64,000 nt of DNA from the NCBI GenBank assembly GCA_002551355.1, contig NTHE01000020.1:58869-122868 (forward strand). Reading direction: 5' to 3'. This document shows, in pieces, positions 53,699-62,505 of the stretch. The notes under the pieces were generated by a model that made no database searches, was not told where the DNA came from, and saw only the letters and a list, made by a program, of their open reading frames with translations. Each line of letters begins with the position of its first letter. Position 1 is the first letter of the stretch. Both the position numbers and the translations under genes were made by a program. The stretch comes from Streptomyces sp. man185. Its GTDB lineage: Bacteria > Actinomycetota > Actinomycetes > Streptomycetales > Streptomycetaceae.

Positions 53699-54763
53699 CT
53701 ACGGCACCCGGGCCGTCCACTCGGGCGTCGCGAACTTGGCCCGTACGAGGTCCTCCGCACGCGCCAGCTCGGCTTCCGTCACGTGGCCGACCGTGAGGCC
53801 GTGCCGCTTGCGGAACGACTCGATCATGCGCTCGATCACGACCTGGCGGGGCAGGCCGGTCTGCCGCCGCAGTGGGTCGACGCGCTTCTTCGCCGACCGG
53901 GTGCCCTTGTCCGACATCTTCTCCTTCCCGATGCGGAGCACTTCCAGCATCTTGTCGGCGTCGATGTCGTAGGCCATCGTCACGTGGTGCAGCACGGCCC
54001 CGGGCCCGCCGTCGGGCCCCACCACCCGCTTCTGCGCCGCTCCCGCGATCTTGCCGACCTCGGTGGCGATGTCGTTGAGCGGCTGGTACCAGGCCTTGAT
54101 GCCCATGTCCGCGAGGGCTTCGAGGACCCAGTCGTCCAGATAGGCGTAGCTGTCGGCGAAGGAAAGACCCGACACCAGCGCCTGAGGGACGGCGAGCGAG
54201 TAGGTGATGGTGGAGCTGGGCTCGGCGAACATCGCTCCGCCGCCGGAGATCCGGCGTACGACGTCGATCCCGTGCCGCTCCACGCCCGCCGGGTCCACCT
54301 CGTTGCGCAGCGACTGGAAGCTGCCGATGATCACGGCGGGGGAGTCCCACTCCCAGACCCGCAGCGTCGGCGGACGCAGCCCCGCCGCGACCTCGGCGGT
54401 GATCACCTCGTCAAGCGCCATGTGCAGCGCGGGCGACTGCGGGGCCTCGTGGATCAGCTGCCAGTCGTAGTCGCTCCACTCGGTGGCCTGCGCGAGCGCC
54501 CGGCGTACGGCGATGGCGACGCCCTCCGCGCTCAGCCCGAGCATCACCGTGGAGTCGGGCAGCCCCGCCTCGATCCGGGCCGCGAGCCCGGCCGTGTCGG
54601 TATGGGCCGGGGCGCCCTCCAGTGCCGCGTCGATCGCGAGGATCGCCTCGTCCGGTTCGAGGAAGAAGTCCCCGGCGACCCGGACGTTCCGCAGCGCCCC
54701 GCCCGCCACGTCCAGGTCCACCACGACCAGCTTGCCGCCGGGAACCTTGTACTCACCGTGCAC
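53699..54763 (-). CDS. lplA: Lipoate-protein ligase A family protein with N-terminal accessory domain
   Basis: 354 residues from a GTG with GGAGG seven bases upstream. The ligase core has WQLIHEAPQSPALHMALDEV, RVWEWDSPAVIIGSFQ and the RRISGGGAMF lipoyl-AMP binding motif, then GKIAGAAQKR. An unusual feature is the N-terminal 80 residues (GEYKVPGGKLVVVDLDV, DFFLEPDEAILAID), which look like the accessory domain that normally sits at the C-terminus of LplA. It attaches lipoate or octanoate to E2 and GcvH domains, or activates a related acid. Confidence 0.87.
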   Translation of the reverse strand: MHGEYKVPGGKLVVVDLDVAGGALRNVRVAGDFFLEPDEAILAIDAALEGAPAHTDTAGLAARIEAGLPDSTVMLGLSAEGVAIAVRRALAQATEWSDYDWQLIHEAPQSPALHMALDEVITAEVAAGLRPPTLRVWEWDSPAVIIGSFQSLRNEVDPAGVERHGIDVVRRISGGGAMFAEPSSTITYSLAVPQALVSGLSFADSYAYLDDWVLEALADMGIKAWYQPLNDIATEVGKIAGAAQKRVVGPDGGPGAVLHHVTMAYDIDADKMLEVLRIGKEKMSDKGTRSAKKRVDPLRRQTGLPRQVVIERMIESFRKRHGLTVGHVTEAELARAEDLVRAKFATPEWTARVP

Positions 54764-55195
54764 AGCGCCGCCTCCAGCTCTCTCCGAGGGTCCGGCTCGG
54801 TGCTGAGCGGGACACAAGAGGATGTAACACGCATCGCGGTACGGATCATCCCCGCCGCACGGCCCGTGCCGCGCATCGTGAGCCGCCGGTGGCCGGACAG
54901 TGCGTGGGCGCGCTCGCCTGCTGCCGCGCACCGTCCGGACCGCGCCGGGGCGCCGGCGGCGCGACTCGGCGGTGGGTGAACTCCGCGGGCGTCCGGGGAT
55001 GGCGCACGGGCCCGTCGGGCCGCGGCGCACCGGTCGGATGCGCGCGGACGCGGAAGGGCTCGTCGTCGGGGGACGCGAAGGGCTCAGGCGGTCAGGGGGC
55101 GGGGAGAACCGCTCGCCGGGACGTGCCTGCGGGGCCGTGATGACGGACCGGTGCCATGCGTGTCTGCTCCATCCTCGTGGAAACACGGAACATCC
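54764..55195. other. Gene-free stretch downstream of a minus-strand riboswitch
   Basis: About 430 bp with no convincing gene on either strand. The open frames are Arg/Pro-rich and lack codon bias, a membrane segment or any motif. The only start-stop pair directly after the riboswitch on the minus strand is a 26-residue frame. It may be the remnant of a lost B12-regulated gene. Confidence 0.6.
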
Positions 55196-55385
55196 CGCGG
55201 CCGGTATCCTGACTCCCGGATCAGCGCGCGTCCTCATGCCTTCCCAACGGCTGCCTCACCGTCAGCGGCGTGTCCTGCGAGGACGAACTCCCCGGTCACA
55301 GTGGCGGGACCGCGCCGGAATCACACCGGCTTCCCTGACACCACGGGCCTTGAGGGCGATCGGCTCTGCGCCGGCCACCCCGCTG
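55196..55385 (-). ncRNA. Cobalamin riboswitch on the minus strand, no clear target
   Basis: Read on the minus strand the conserved elements come in order: GGAAGCCGGTG, ATTCCGG, CGGTCCCGCCACTGTGA, GGGAAGG and the closing GAGTCAGGATACC. The first P1 arm (GTGGCCGG) pairs with the closing ACCGGCC region. It points away from cobF, toward a stretch without a gene; the nearest gene on its strand is the lipoate ligase about 430 bp away. Confidence 0.88.
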
Positions 55386-55452
55386 TTCACGAACATATAG
55401 TTGGACGCCCTGGTAATTCCACCCCGCCCAGGGACTGGCATGATCGGCCGAC

Positions 55453-56277
55453 ATGGCAGACATGGCTGAGATGAGCGACGCGCCCCGCCACATCCTCGTC
55501 ATCGGCATGGGCGCCGGCGACCCCGACCACCTGACCCTGGCCGCGGTCAAGGCCATGCGCCGGGCCGACGTCTTCTTCGTGCTCGGCAAGGGCAAGGAGA
55601 AGGAGTCCCTGACCCGGCTGCGGCGCGACATCCTCGACGAGCACCTCACCGGCCCGTACCGCGTGGTGGAGGCCGACGACCCGAGGCGCGACCGCACCCA
55701 ACAGGACGGCGGGCGCTACACCGCGGCGGTGCACGACTGGCGGCACCGCCGCGCGGACATCTGCGAGCGCCTGATCATCGAGGAGCTCGCACCGGGGCAG
55801 TGCGGAGCCTTCCTGGTGTGGGGCGACCCGGCCCTGTACGACAGCACGCTGGCGATCCTCGACGACATCCGAGGGCGCGGCACGGTGGAATTCGGCCATG
55901 AGGTGGTCCCCGGCATCAGCAGCGTCTCCGCCCTCGCCGCCCGGCACCGCGTCACCCTGAACCAGGTCGGCCGGCCCATCCACATCACCCCCGGCAGGCG
56001 GCTGGCCCAGGGCTTCCCCGAGGACGACGGCGACATCGTCGTGATGCTCGACGGCCACGAGAGCTTCACCCATCTGACGGGCAGGGGCCTGTGGATCCAC
56101 TGGGGCGCGTACATCGGAACCCCCGACGAGATCCTGGTCTCCGGCCCGCTCGACGAGGTGGCCGAAGACATCAGCCGCCTGCGCGCCGAGGCCCGCGAAC
56201 GGCACGGCTGGATCATGGACACCTATCTGCTGCGCCGGACGCCGGACGATGCGGACGGCGTCGGCGGCACCGGCTGA
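55453..56277 (+). CDS. cobF: Precorrin-6A synthase (deacetylating), CobF
   Basis: 274 residues from the first of three close ATGs (55453, 55462, 55471). The tetrapyrrole methylase motifs are VIGMGAGDPDHLTLAAVKAM, LVWGDPALYD, EVVPGISSVSALAARH and a GRRLAQGFPED segment specific to CobF. It methylates C1 of precorrin-5 with loss of acetate in aerobic cobalamin synthesis. No other cob gene is adjacent. Its upstream region overlaps the reverse-oriented cobalamin riboswitch, which cannot act on it in cis as RNA. Confidence 0.92.
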   Translation: MADMAEMSDAPRHILVIGMGAGDPDHLTLAAVKAMRRADVFFVLGKGKEKESLTRLRRDILDEHLTGPYRVVEADDPRRDRTQQDGGRYTAAVHDWRHRRADICERLIIEELAPGQCGAFLVWGDPALYDSTLAILDDIRGRGTVEFGHEVVPGISSVSALAARHRVTLNQVGRPIHITPGRRLAQGFPEDDGDIVVMLDGHESFTHLTGRGLWIHWGAYIGTPDEILVSGPLDEVAEDISRLRAEARERHGWIMDTYLLRRTPDDADGVGGTG

Positions 56278-56376
56278 TGGCGGCTGACGGCTGACTGCTG
56301 CCGGGGCGTCGAGGGGCCCGAGTCGAGGCGCGGGCGGCGGGCGGCCTCCGCACCTCGTCGTCGGACCGGCGGGGTG

Positions 56377-56574
56377 TCAGCGCCGGGTCTCGTGCGCCCG
56401 GATCACACCGAGCCCGTGCCCCAGGCTCGGGCACTCGGCGGTCAGGTCGTCGCCCCGCACCAGGTAGTCGTGCACCCGGCCGTCCGTGGGCCGTTCGATC
56501 GCGCGATACAGCGTGCCGTTCACGGTGATCGTCCAGTCGTCGCCGTCCTGGGCCCACCCGACTGTCTTCTTCAT
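56377..56574 (-). CDS. Small hypothetical protein
   Basis: 65 residues (MKKTVGWAQDGDDWTI...) with an AAAGGGA site upstream on the minus strand. It is rich in acidic and aromatic residues with no membrane segment. I recognise no family. It ends 99 bp past the cobF stop on the opposite strand. G/C third-position bias supports coding. Confidence 0.6.
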   Translation of the reverse strand: MKKTVGWAQDGDDWTITVNGTLYRAIERPTDGRVHDYLVRGDDLTAECPSLGHGLGVIRAHETRR

Positions 56575-56918
56575 AGGGCGTTGTCCCTTTCCTCGGTCGG
56601 CCTCGCCGCGGGTCGGCGGCCGTGTAGTGGGAAGAAGAACGGCTTGTGACGCTCCGTGGTTCCGCGTTCTCTACGCCATTCGGTTACATCTGGGTCACTG
56701 CCTCCGCACAGTCGAGCCGAGCGACCTGACCGAGGGTCAGGGAGCGGATGGCGAACAGTCGAACGGTGGGGGAACCCGTGTCGCCCCCGCGGCCAGCCCC
56801 GCCTTCAGCGCGATCGGGAAGAAGCGAGCGCGCGTGGCTCACATCACCGCCCGAAGTGTGAACAACGGTGTGCGCCCGGCGGTCGTCCCCTTAGGCTGAC
56901 CGGTGCAACTGGTTCGCC
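56575..56918. other. Intergenic stretch before the metE riboswitch
   Basis: About 340 bp between the small minus-strand gene and the metE riboswitch. Open frames here have mixed codon use and no motif. It should hold the divergent promoters; I could not place them with confidence. Confidence 0.5.
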
Positions 56919-57093
56919 CTGTCCGCCAGGCAGGGTGTCGCAAGAGGGAACCCGGTGGGAATCCGGGACTGCCCCGCAGCGGTGAGTGGGAACGACCGCC
57001 GTCATACGCACTGGGCCCGGCCGGGTCTGGGAAGCGACGGCCTTTAGGTGTCTGCCCCGGCAGACGTGCCCGCGAGTCCGAAGACCTGCCCGT
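56919..57093 (+). ncRNA. Cobalamin riboswitch upstream of metE
   Basis: In order on the plus strand: CGCCAGGCAGGGTG (P1 side), GGGAACCCGGTGGGAATCCGGG, CTGCCCCGCAGCGGTGAGTGGGAACGA, CACTGGGCC with GGGAAGCGACGG, and the closing GAGTCCGAAGACCTGCC. It lies 180 bp before metE. B12 binding would shut off the cobalamin-independent methionine synthase when the cobalamin-dependent route can work. Confidence 0.92.
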
Positions 57094-57271
57094 TGCCCGT
57101 ACGCGAACGATCGCGTGCGGAGATCTCGGTGACCTCGTGGGCGGGTCGGCGTAACCATCAGGTGGACGGACACGGTTCGAGGTGTCCGGTGTCCGCCCGA
57201 TGCGTCATCCCTTCGCGTCCGCGTCCCGTCCCGGGATCTGCACCGCAGACACGCTCGCGAAGGAGAGTCAC

Positions 57272-59587
57272 GTGACAGCGAAGCCCGCAGCCGCGGCAGC
57301 ACGGGCCACCGTGTACGGCTACCCCCGCCAGGGTCGGAACCGTGAACTGAAGAAGGCCATCGAGGGCTACTGGAAGGGCCGCGTCTGCGCCGACGCCCTC
57401 CGGCAGGCCGCCGCCGAACTGCGCCGGGGAACCTGGCAGCAGCTCGCCGAGGCCGGCGTCCACGAAGTGCCGACCGGTGATTTCTCTTACTACGACCATG
57501 TCCTGGACACCAGTGTCATGGTCGGCGCTGTCCCCGAGCGGCACCGCGACGCGGTCCGCGCCGACGCCCTCGACGGCTACTTCGCCATGGCCCGCGGCAC
57601 ACAGGACGTCGCTCCGCTGGAGATGACGAAGTGGTTCGACACCAACTACCACTATCTGGTACCCGAGTTGGGCCCGGGCACGGTGTTCACCGCCGACTCG
57701 GCCAAGCAGGTCGCCGAGTTCAAGGAGGCCCTCGCGCTCGGCCACACCCCGCGCCCGGTCCTCGTCGGCCCCGTCACCTACCTCCTGCTCGCCAAGGCGG
57801 CTCCCGGCGTGGCCGCGGACTTCGAGCCGCTGACCCTGCTGGACCGGCTGCTGCCGGTCTACGCGGAGGTCCTCGCGGATCTGCGCGCGGCCGGTGCCGA
57901 GTGGGTGCAGCTGGACGAGCCCGCGCTCGTCCAGGACCGCACCCCGGCCGAGCTGAACGCCGCCGCCCGCGCCTACCGCGAGCTCGGCGGCCTCACGGAC
58001 CGGTCCAAGCTGCTCGTCGCCTCCTACTTCGGGCGGCTCGGCCAGGCGCTGACGGTCCTGGCCAAGGCCCCCGTCGACGGGCTGGCCCTCGACTTCACCG
58101 AGACCGGCGCGGGCAACCTCGACGACCTGGCTGCCGCCGGGGGACTGCCCGGCAAGCGGCTGGTGGCCGGTGTCGTCAACGGCCGCAACATCTGGATCAA
58201 CGACTACGAGAAGTCGCTCGCGACCCTCGGCACCCTGTTCGGCCTCGCCGACCGGGTCGACGTCTCCGCCTCCAGCTCCCTGCTGCACGTCCCGCTGGAC
58301 GCCACCGCCGAGACCGACATCGACCCGCAGATCGCCCGCTGGCTCGCCTTCGCCCGGCAGAAGACGGCGGAGATCGTCGTCCTGGCCCGTGGTCTGGCCG
58401 CCGGAACGGACGCCATCGCGGCCGAACTCGCCGCCAACCGCGCCGACCTGGCCTCCCGCGCCGACGCCGCCATCACCCGCGACCCGGCCGTACGCGCCCG
58501 TACCGCGGCCGTCACCGACGCGGACGGCCGCCGCTCCCAGCCGTACGCCGAGCGGACCGCCGCCCAGCGCGCGCACCTCGGGCTGCCCCTGCTGCCGACC
58601 ACCACGATCGGCTCGTTCCCGCAGACCACCGAGTTGCGCACGGCACGGGCGGACCTGCGGGCGGGGCGGATCGACGAGGCCGGGTACGAGGAGCGCATCA
58701 AGGACGAGATCCGCGAGGTCCTCTCCTTCCAGGAGAAGGCCGGGATCGACGTCCTGGTGCACGGCGAGCCCGAACGCAACGACATGGTGCAGTACTTCGC
58801 CGAGCAGCTCACCGGCTACCTCGCCACCCAGCACGGCTGGGTGCAGTCCTACGGCACCCGCTACGTCCGCCCGCCGGTCCTCGCCGGGGACATCTCGCGC
58901 CCCGGGCCGATGACCGTGCGCTGGACCACGTACGCGCAGGCGCTGACCGAGCGCCCCGTCAAGGGCATGCTCACCGGGCCGGTCACCATGCTCGCCTGGT
59001 CCTTCGTCCGCGACGACCAGCCGCTCGGCGACACCGCCCGCCAGGTGGCCCTGGCCCTGCGCGACGAGGTGAACGACCTCGAAGCGAACGGAACGTCGGT
59101 GATCCAGGTCGACGAACCCGCGCTGCGCGAGACGCTCCCGCTGCGCGCCGCCGACCACGCCGCGTACCTGGAGTGGGCGACGGAGTCCTTCCGCCTCGCC
59201 ACCGCCGGCGTGCGGCCGGACACCCAGATCCACACCCACATGTGCTACGCCGAGTTCGGCGACATCGTCCAGGCCATCGACGACCTCGACGCCGACGTCA
59301 TCAGCCTGGAGGCGGCCCGCTCCCACATGCAGGTCGCCCGCGAACTGGCCGCCCACGGCTATCCGCGGGAGGCCGGACCCGGCGTCTACGACATCCACTC
59401 CCCGCGCATCCCCAGCACCGAGGAGGCAGCGGCCCTTCTGCGCAAGGGACTTGAGGCCATCCCGGCGACCCGGCTGTGGGTGAACCCCGACTGCGGCCTG
59501 AAGACCCGAGGCTGGCCCGAGACCCGGACCTCCCTGGAGAACCTGGTCGCCGCCGCGCGGGAGATCCGCGCGGAGCTGCCCACCTGA
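57272..59587 (+). CDS. metE: 5-methyltetrahydropteroyltriglutamate-homocysteine methyltransferase (cobalamin-independent methionine synthase)
   Basis: 771 residues from a GTG with GGAGAG upstream. The N- and C-terminal barrels have the expected motifs: RGRNRELKKAIEGYWKGR-like QGRNRELKKAIEGYWKG, then PLLPTTTIGSFPQTTELR opening the catalytic half. The zinc ligands are His and Cys in HTHMCYAEF, a downstream Glu, and Cys in NPDCGLKTRGW. It methylates homocysteine without B12. The cobalamin riboswitch upstream and the strong terminator downstream mark it as a single-gene B12-repressed unit. Confidence 0.97.
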   Translation: MTAKPAAAAARATVYGYPRQGRNRELKKAIEGYWKGRVCADALRQAAAELRRGTWQQLAEAGVHEVPTGDFSYYDHVLDTSVMVGAVPERHRDAVRADALDGYFAMARGTQDVAPLEMTKWFDTNYHYLVPELGPGTVFTADSAKQVAEFKEALALGHTPRPVLVGPVTYLLLAKAAPGVAADFEPLTLLDRLLPVYAEVLADLRAAGAEWVQLDEPALVQDRTPAELNAAARAYRELGGLTDRSKLLVASYFGRLGQALTVLAKAPVDGLALDFTETGAGNLDDLAAAGGLPGKRLVAGVVNGRNIWINDYEKSLATLGTLFGLADRVDVSASSSLLHVPLDATAETDIDPQIARWLAFARQKTAEIVVLARGLAAGTDAIAAELAANRADLASRADAAITRDPAVRARTAAVTDADGRRSQPYAERTAAQRAHLGLPLLPTTTIGSFPQTTELRTARADLRAGRIDEAGYEERIKDEIREVLSFQEKAGIDVLVHGEPERNDMVQYFAEQLTGYLATQHGWVQSYGTRYVRPPVLAGDISRPGPMTVRWTTYAQALTERPVKGMLTGPVTMLAWSFVRDDQPLGDTARQVALALRDEVNDLEANGTSVIQVDEPALRETLPLRAADHAAYLEWATESFRLATAGVRPDTQIHTHMCYAEFGDIVQAIDDLDADVISLEAARSHMQVARELAAHGYPREAGPGVYDIHSPRIPSTEEAAALLRKGLEAIPATRLWVNPDCGLKTRGWPETRTSLENLVAAAREIRAELPT

Positions 59588-59600
59588 GCGGCGTGATCCG

Positions 59601-59642
59601 GGTCCGGTGCGGGAGCGGTGACCGCCGCTCCCGCACCGGACC
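59601..59642 (+). terminator. Strong terminator after metE
   Basis: A perfect 18-bp stem, GGTCCGGTGCGGGAGCGG (59601-59618) with its complement at 59625-59642, and a 6-base loop, 13 bp after the stop codon. Confidence 0.92.
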
Positions 59643-59723
59643 CCACCCGCAGGGGCCGGTACGTGTCCGAGCCCGCTGATAGCGTGCCGCTTCCGGATCG
59701 AAGATCACGAAAGGGCGGCGTAC

Positions 59724-60680
59724 GTGCGGGAAGTGACGTGTCATGAGGTGGATGCCCGGCGCTTGGACGAAGCGTCGGAAGGCATCGTCGGCCGTACCGC
59801 CGGGCGGTGGCACCGGATGCGCTACGACGATCCGGACCCGCGGCGGATGCGCGAACTGGCCGAGGAACTGCTCGACCACGTCGCCGCCCGCACCGGGCAG
59901 GGGGTCGCGCTCGACGACCTGGCACGCTCCGCGCTGAGCACGGCGGCGGAGTGCCACCTGGGGGAGATGAGCGTCGGCTGCTTCCCCGGCGGGGACCAGG
60001 AGATCTTCTTCCCTCTGGTCGGGGAGAGCCTCAGCAGCGAGGACATATCCTTCGGCGACGTCGTCGCCTTCTCGGACGCGCAGGCTCCCTCGGCCCGGAC
60101 CTGGCTGGACCTCTTCGCGGTCTCCCTCGTCAGCGGTCTCGTCCGGGAACGGCAGCGGGTGATCGGGCTGCTGCTGCGGAACGACTTCGCGCCCGCGATC
60201 CGCCAAGGGGTGCCGTACTCCTCGCTCGCCTCGGCATCGGACCCGGCGGACCTCGCCGCGATGGACGCCCTGTGCCCGTATCTGGCCGAGGCGGAAGGGC
60301 ACCAGCCCCGCCACCGGCCCACCGTGCCCCTGCGCAAGCCCGATGCCGACGAGCGGGTACAGGCGGCCGCCGCGCTCGACGCCGTAGGCGCGCTCACCCC
60401 CGATCAGCACCTTCTGCGCGTGCTCCTCGACGACGAACAGCACGCGTTCGAGCAGGCGTTGGCGGACCTGCTCGACGCCTACCGGGAGAGTGCGGGACCC
60501 GCCCCCGCGCCCCGCACCCTGCTGCCGCTCGACACCCTCGCCCTGGCCGCCCTCGCCGTCCAGGTGCACGGATGGGAGCTGGGCATCGGCTCCCGCTATC
60601 TGCCGCCCGGCCTGCTGGGCTCCCCGGACGCGCTGCGCCGGGCAGCGGAGGCGGGGCCCGGCAACTCGGGTTCCCGGTAA
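59724..60680 (+). CDS. Immunity 49 (Imm49) family-like protein
   Basis: 318 residues from a GTG with GAAAGGGCGG upstream. It is an all-helical soluble protein resembling the Imm49 family: ELLDHVAARTGQGVALDDLARSALSTAAECHLGEMSVGCFPGG, then RTWLDLFAVSLVSGLVRERQRVIGLLLRND and the C-terminal LLPLDTLALAALAVQVHGWELGIGSRYLP. Such proteins usually protect against a polymorphic toxin encoded next to them. No toxin is visible here, so it is an orphan immunity gene or has another role. Confidence 0.78.
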   Translation: MREVTCHEVDARRLDEASEGIVGRTAGRWHRMRYDDPDPRRMRELAEELLDHVAARTGQGVALDDLARSALSTAAECHLGEMSVGCFPGGDQEIFFPLVGESLSSEDISFGDVVAFSDAQAPSARTWLDLFAVSLVSGLVRERQRVIGLLLRNDFAPAIRQGVPYSSLASASDPADLAAMDALCPYLAEAEGHQPRHRPTVPLRKPDADERVQAAAALDAVGALTPDQHLLRVLLDDEQHAFEQALADLLDAYRESAGPAPAPRTLLPLDTLALAALAVQVHGWELGIGSRYLPPGLLGSPDALRRAAEAGPGNSGSR

Positions 60681-60732
60681 GCGAAGCAGCCTCCATGGCC
60701 CGGCGGGTCGCCCGTCGTTCGCACCCTCGAAG

Positions 60733-60748
60733 TTAGGTTAGCCTAACC
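60733..60748. promoter_or_regulatory. Iron box (DmdR/IdeR-type operator)
   Basis: TTAGGTTAGCCTAACC fits the dyad recognised by DtxR-family iron repressors in actinomycetes. It lies 100 bp upstream of the siderophore gene desA. Fe(II)-loaded repressor would shut off the operon when iron is plentiful. Confidence 0.88.
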
Positions 60749-60847
60749 AGCAAATCCCCGGCGGTGGATCTTTCCGCCTCCGGTGTCGCCCCGCGCGCGG
60801 ACCCGCTTCCGCACGGCCCGCCCGCACCACGACCGAAGGTCCTCGCC

Positions 60848-62431
60848 ATGCCGCCTCCTCCGCTCCCGCTCCCCGGCGAACCCTCGGCGGAGGCCGGGGA
60901 ATCGGGCGCGCGTGCCGGTACGCCGTCGGGGCCCGGCGCACCGGACGTACGAGGAGGCCGCGTCGCGGGCGGTGCGCACGGGCCGGACCACCTGCGGGCC
61001 TTCACCGCGATCGTCCTGGACGCCCTGGAGAACGCCGCCCCGGCCCGGGGCGGACCACTGCCCGCCGGAGGGCCCGATGCCGTGGCCCTGAGCACCCTGG
61101 CCCTCTGCTCCCCGGTTCTGCCGGAGGAGGGCGTCGGCCCCGAGGCCGCGCTCGGGGACGTCGTGCGCGCGGTCGCGGAAGGGGCCGCCGATCCGGCCGA
61201 CCCCGCCTGCGTAGCCCATCTGCACTGCCCGCCGCTCGCCGTGGCCGTCGCGGCGGACCTGGCGGGGGCAGCCCTCAACCCCTCCATGGACTCCTGGGAC
61301 CAGGCGCCCGCCGCCGGCGTGATCGAGGAGCTGACCACGGCCGCACTGGCCCGGCTCGTCCACCCCACGGCCCCCGCCCCCGACGCGCTCATCACCAGCG
61401 GCGGCACCGAGTCCAACCTGGTCGCCATGCTCCTCGCCCGGGAACGGGCGGCCCCCGGTCCGCTGCGGGTGGTGACCGGCGCCAACGTCCACCACAGCGT
61501 CCACCGTGCCGCCTGGATGCTCGGCCTGCCCATCCCCACGGTCGTCGCCTGCAGCAACGGCCGGATCGACCCGGACGCCCTCGACCGCGCCCTGACCGGC
61601 CTCGCCGGATCGCCGCTCCTGGTCGTCGCCACCGCCGGGACCACCGACGAGGGGCGCATCGACCCGCTCCCGGAGATCGCCCGCATCGCCGAACGGCACA
61701 CGGCCCAGCTCCACGTCGATGCCGCGTACGGCGGCCCGCTGCTGTTCAGCGAGCGCCTGGCCCCTCAGCTCGCGGGCCTGGAGCACGCCGCCACCGTAAC
61801 GTTCGACCTGCACAAACTCGGCTGGCAGCCGGTCGCCGCCGGGGTGCTGGCCGTCGCCGACGCCGGGATGCTCGCCCCGCTGTCCCTGCGCGCCGACTAC
61901 CTCAACGCCGACGACGACACCGAGGCCGGACTCCCCGACCTGCTGGGCCGCTCGATCCGCACCACCCGCCGCCCCGACGCCCTGAAGATGGCGGTCACCT
62001 TCCGCGCCCTCGGGCGACGGGGGCTCGGCACACTGGTGGAGCACTGTGTGCGTACGGCTCACGAGTTCGGCCGGGCCGTCGACGCGCGCCCGGCACTGCG
62101 CCGCCGGCCCGGCGACATCGGGATCAGCACCGTGCTGTTCCGGCCGACGGTGGCCGACACGCTGCCCGACGAGGCGGGCGACGCCGTGGTCGCCGCAGTC
62201 CGCCGCGCCCTGCTCACCGAGGGGCGCGCCGTCCTCGGCCGGGCGGTTGCGGAGGACGGCGACGGCCGCGGTCGCCTCTGGCTGAAGGCCACCCTGCTGC
62301 ACCCGAACGCCGCGACGGCCGACCTGCTTCCCCTGCTCGACCTCGTCACGGCGGCGGCGGACCGTGCGGCGAGCGAGGCCGCGGCGGCCGAAGGTACCGA
62401 TGCCCCCGTGACGGAAAGGCTGTCGCCATGA
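60848..62431 (+). CDS. desA: DesA-like PLP-dependent lysine decarboxylase, siderophore biosynthesis
   Basis: 527 residues from an ATG with GAAGG eight bases upstream; a GTG at 60764 would add 28 unconserved residues. The group II PLP decarboxylase fold is clear: SGGTESNLVAMLLARERA, TAGTTDEGRIDPL, DAAYGGPLLFS and the PLP lysine in TFDLHKLGWQPVAAG. DesA makes cadaverine from lysine for desferrioxamine-type siderophores. The iron box upstream and desB downstream support this. A related 2,4-diaminobutyrate decarboxylase role is a weaker alternative. Confidence 0.88.
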   Translation: MPPPPLPLPGEPSAEAGESGARAGTPSGPGAPDVRGGRVAGGAHGPDHLRAFTAIVLDALENAAPARGGPLPAGGPDAVALSTLALCSPVLPEEGVGPEAALGDVVRAVAEGAADPADPACVAHLHCPPLAVAVAADLAGAALNPSMDSWDQAPAAGVIEELTTAALARLVHPTAPAPDALITSGGTESNLVAMLLARERAAPGPLRVVTGANVHHSVHRAAWMLGLPIPTVVACSNGRIDPDALDRALTGLAGSPLLVVATAGTTDEGRIDPLPEIARIAERHTAQLHVDAAYGGPLLFSERLAPQLAGLEHAATVTFDLHKLGWQPVAAGVLAVADAGMLAPLSLRADYLNADDDTEAGLPDLLGRSIRTTRRPDALKMAVTFRALGRRGLGTLVEHCVRTAHEFGRAVDARPALRRRPGDIGISTVLFRPTVADTLPDEAGDAVVAAVRRALLTEGRAVLGRAVAEDGDGRGRLWLKATLLHPNAATADLLPLLDLVTAAADRAASEAAAAEGTDAPVTERLSP

Positions 62432-62505
62432 CGTCGACGATGCGCACGACTCGTACGCGACGACCCCCCGCCGCCCCAGCGACCCCCGCCGGAGGAACCC
62501 GATGA
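62428..62505 (+). CDS. Possible 25-residue bridging ORF between desA and desB
   Basis: An ATG at 62428 overlaps the desA stop (ATGA) and the frame ends at a TGA that overlaps the desB ATG in the same way. The peptide is Thr/Arg/Pro/Ala-rich and has no recognisable feature. It may exist only to couple translation of desB to desA. Confidence 0.3.
   Translation: MTSTMRTTRTRRPPAAPATPAGGTR

Noticed and set aside
55090..55175. 26-residue minus-strand ORF directly after the orphan riboswitch
   Set aside because: GAGG is immediately adjacent to its ATG with no spacing, and the peptide has no membrane segment or cobalt-transporter feature.
55196..55385. Cobalamin riboswitch acting on cobF
   Set aside because: The conserved elements read only on the minus strand, so the RNA would not be part of the cobF transcript.
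54900..55400. Plus-strand 166-codon frame upstream of cobF
   Set aside because: Arg/Pro-rich, without codon bias or motifs, and it overlaps a conserved riboswitch on the opposite strand.
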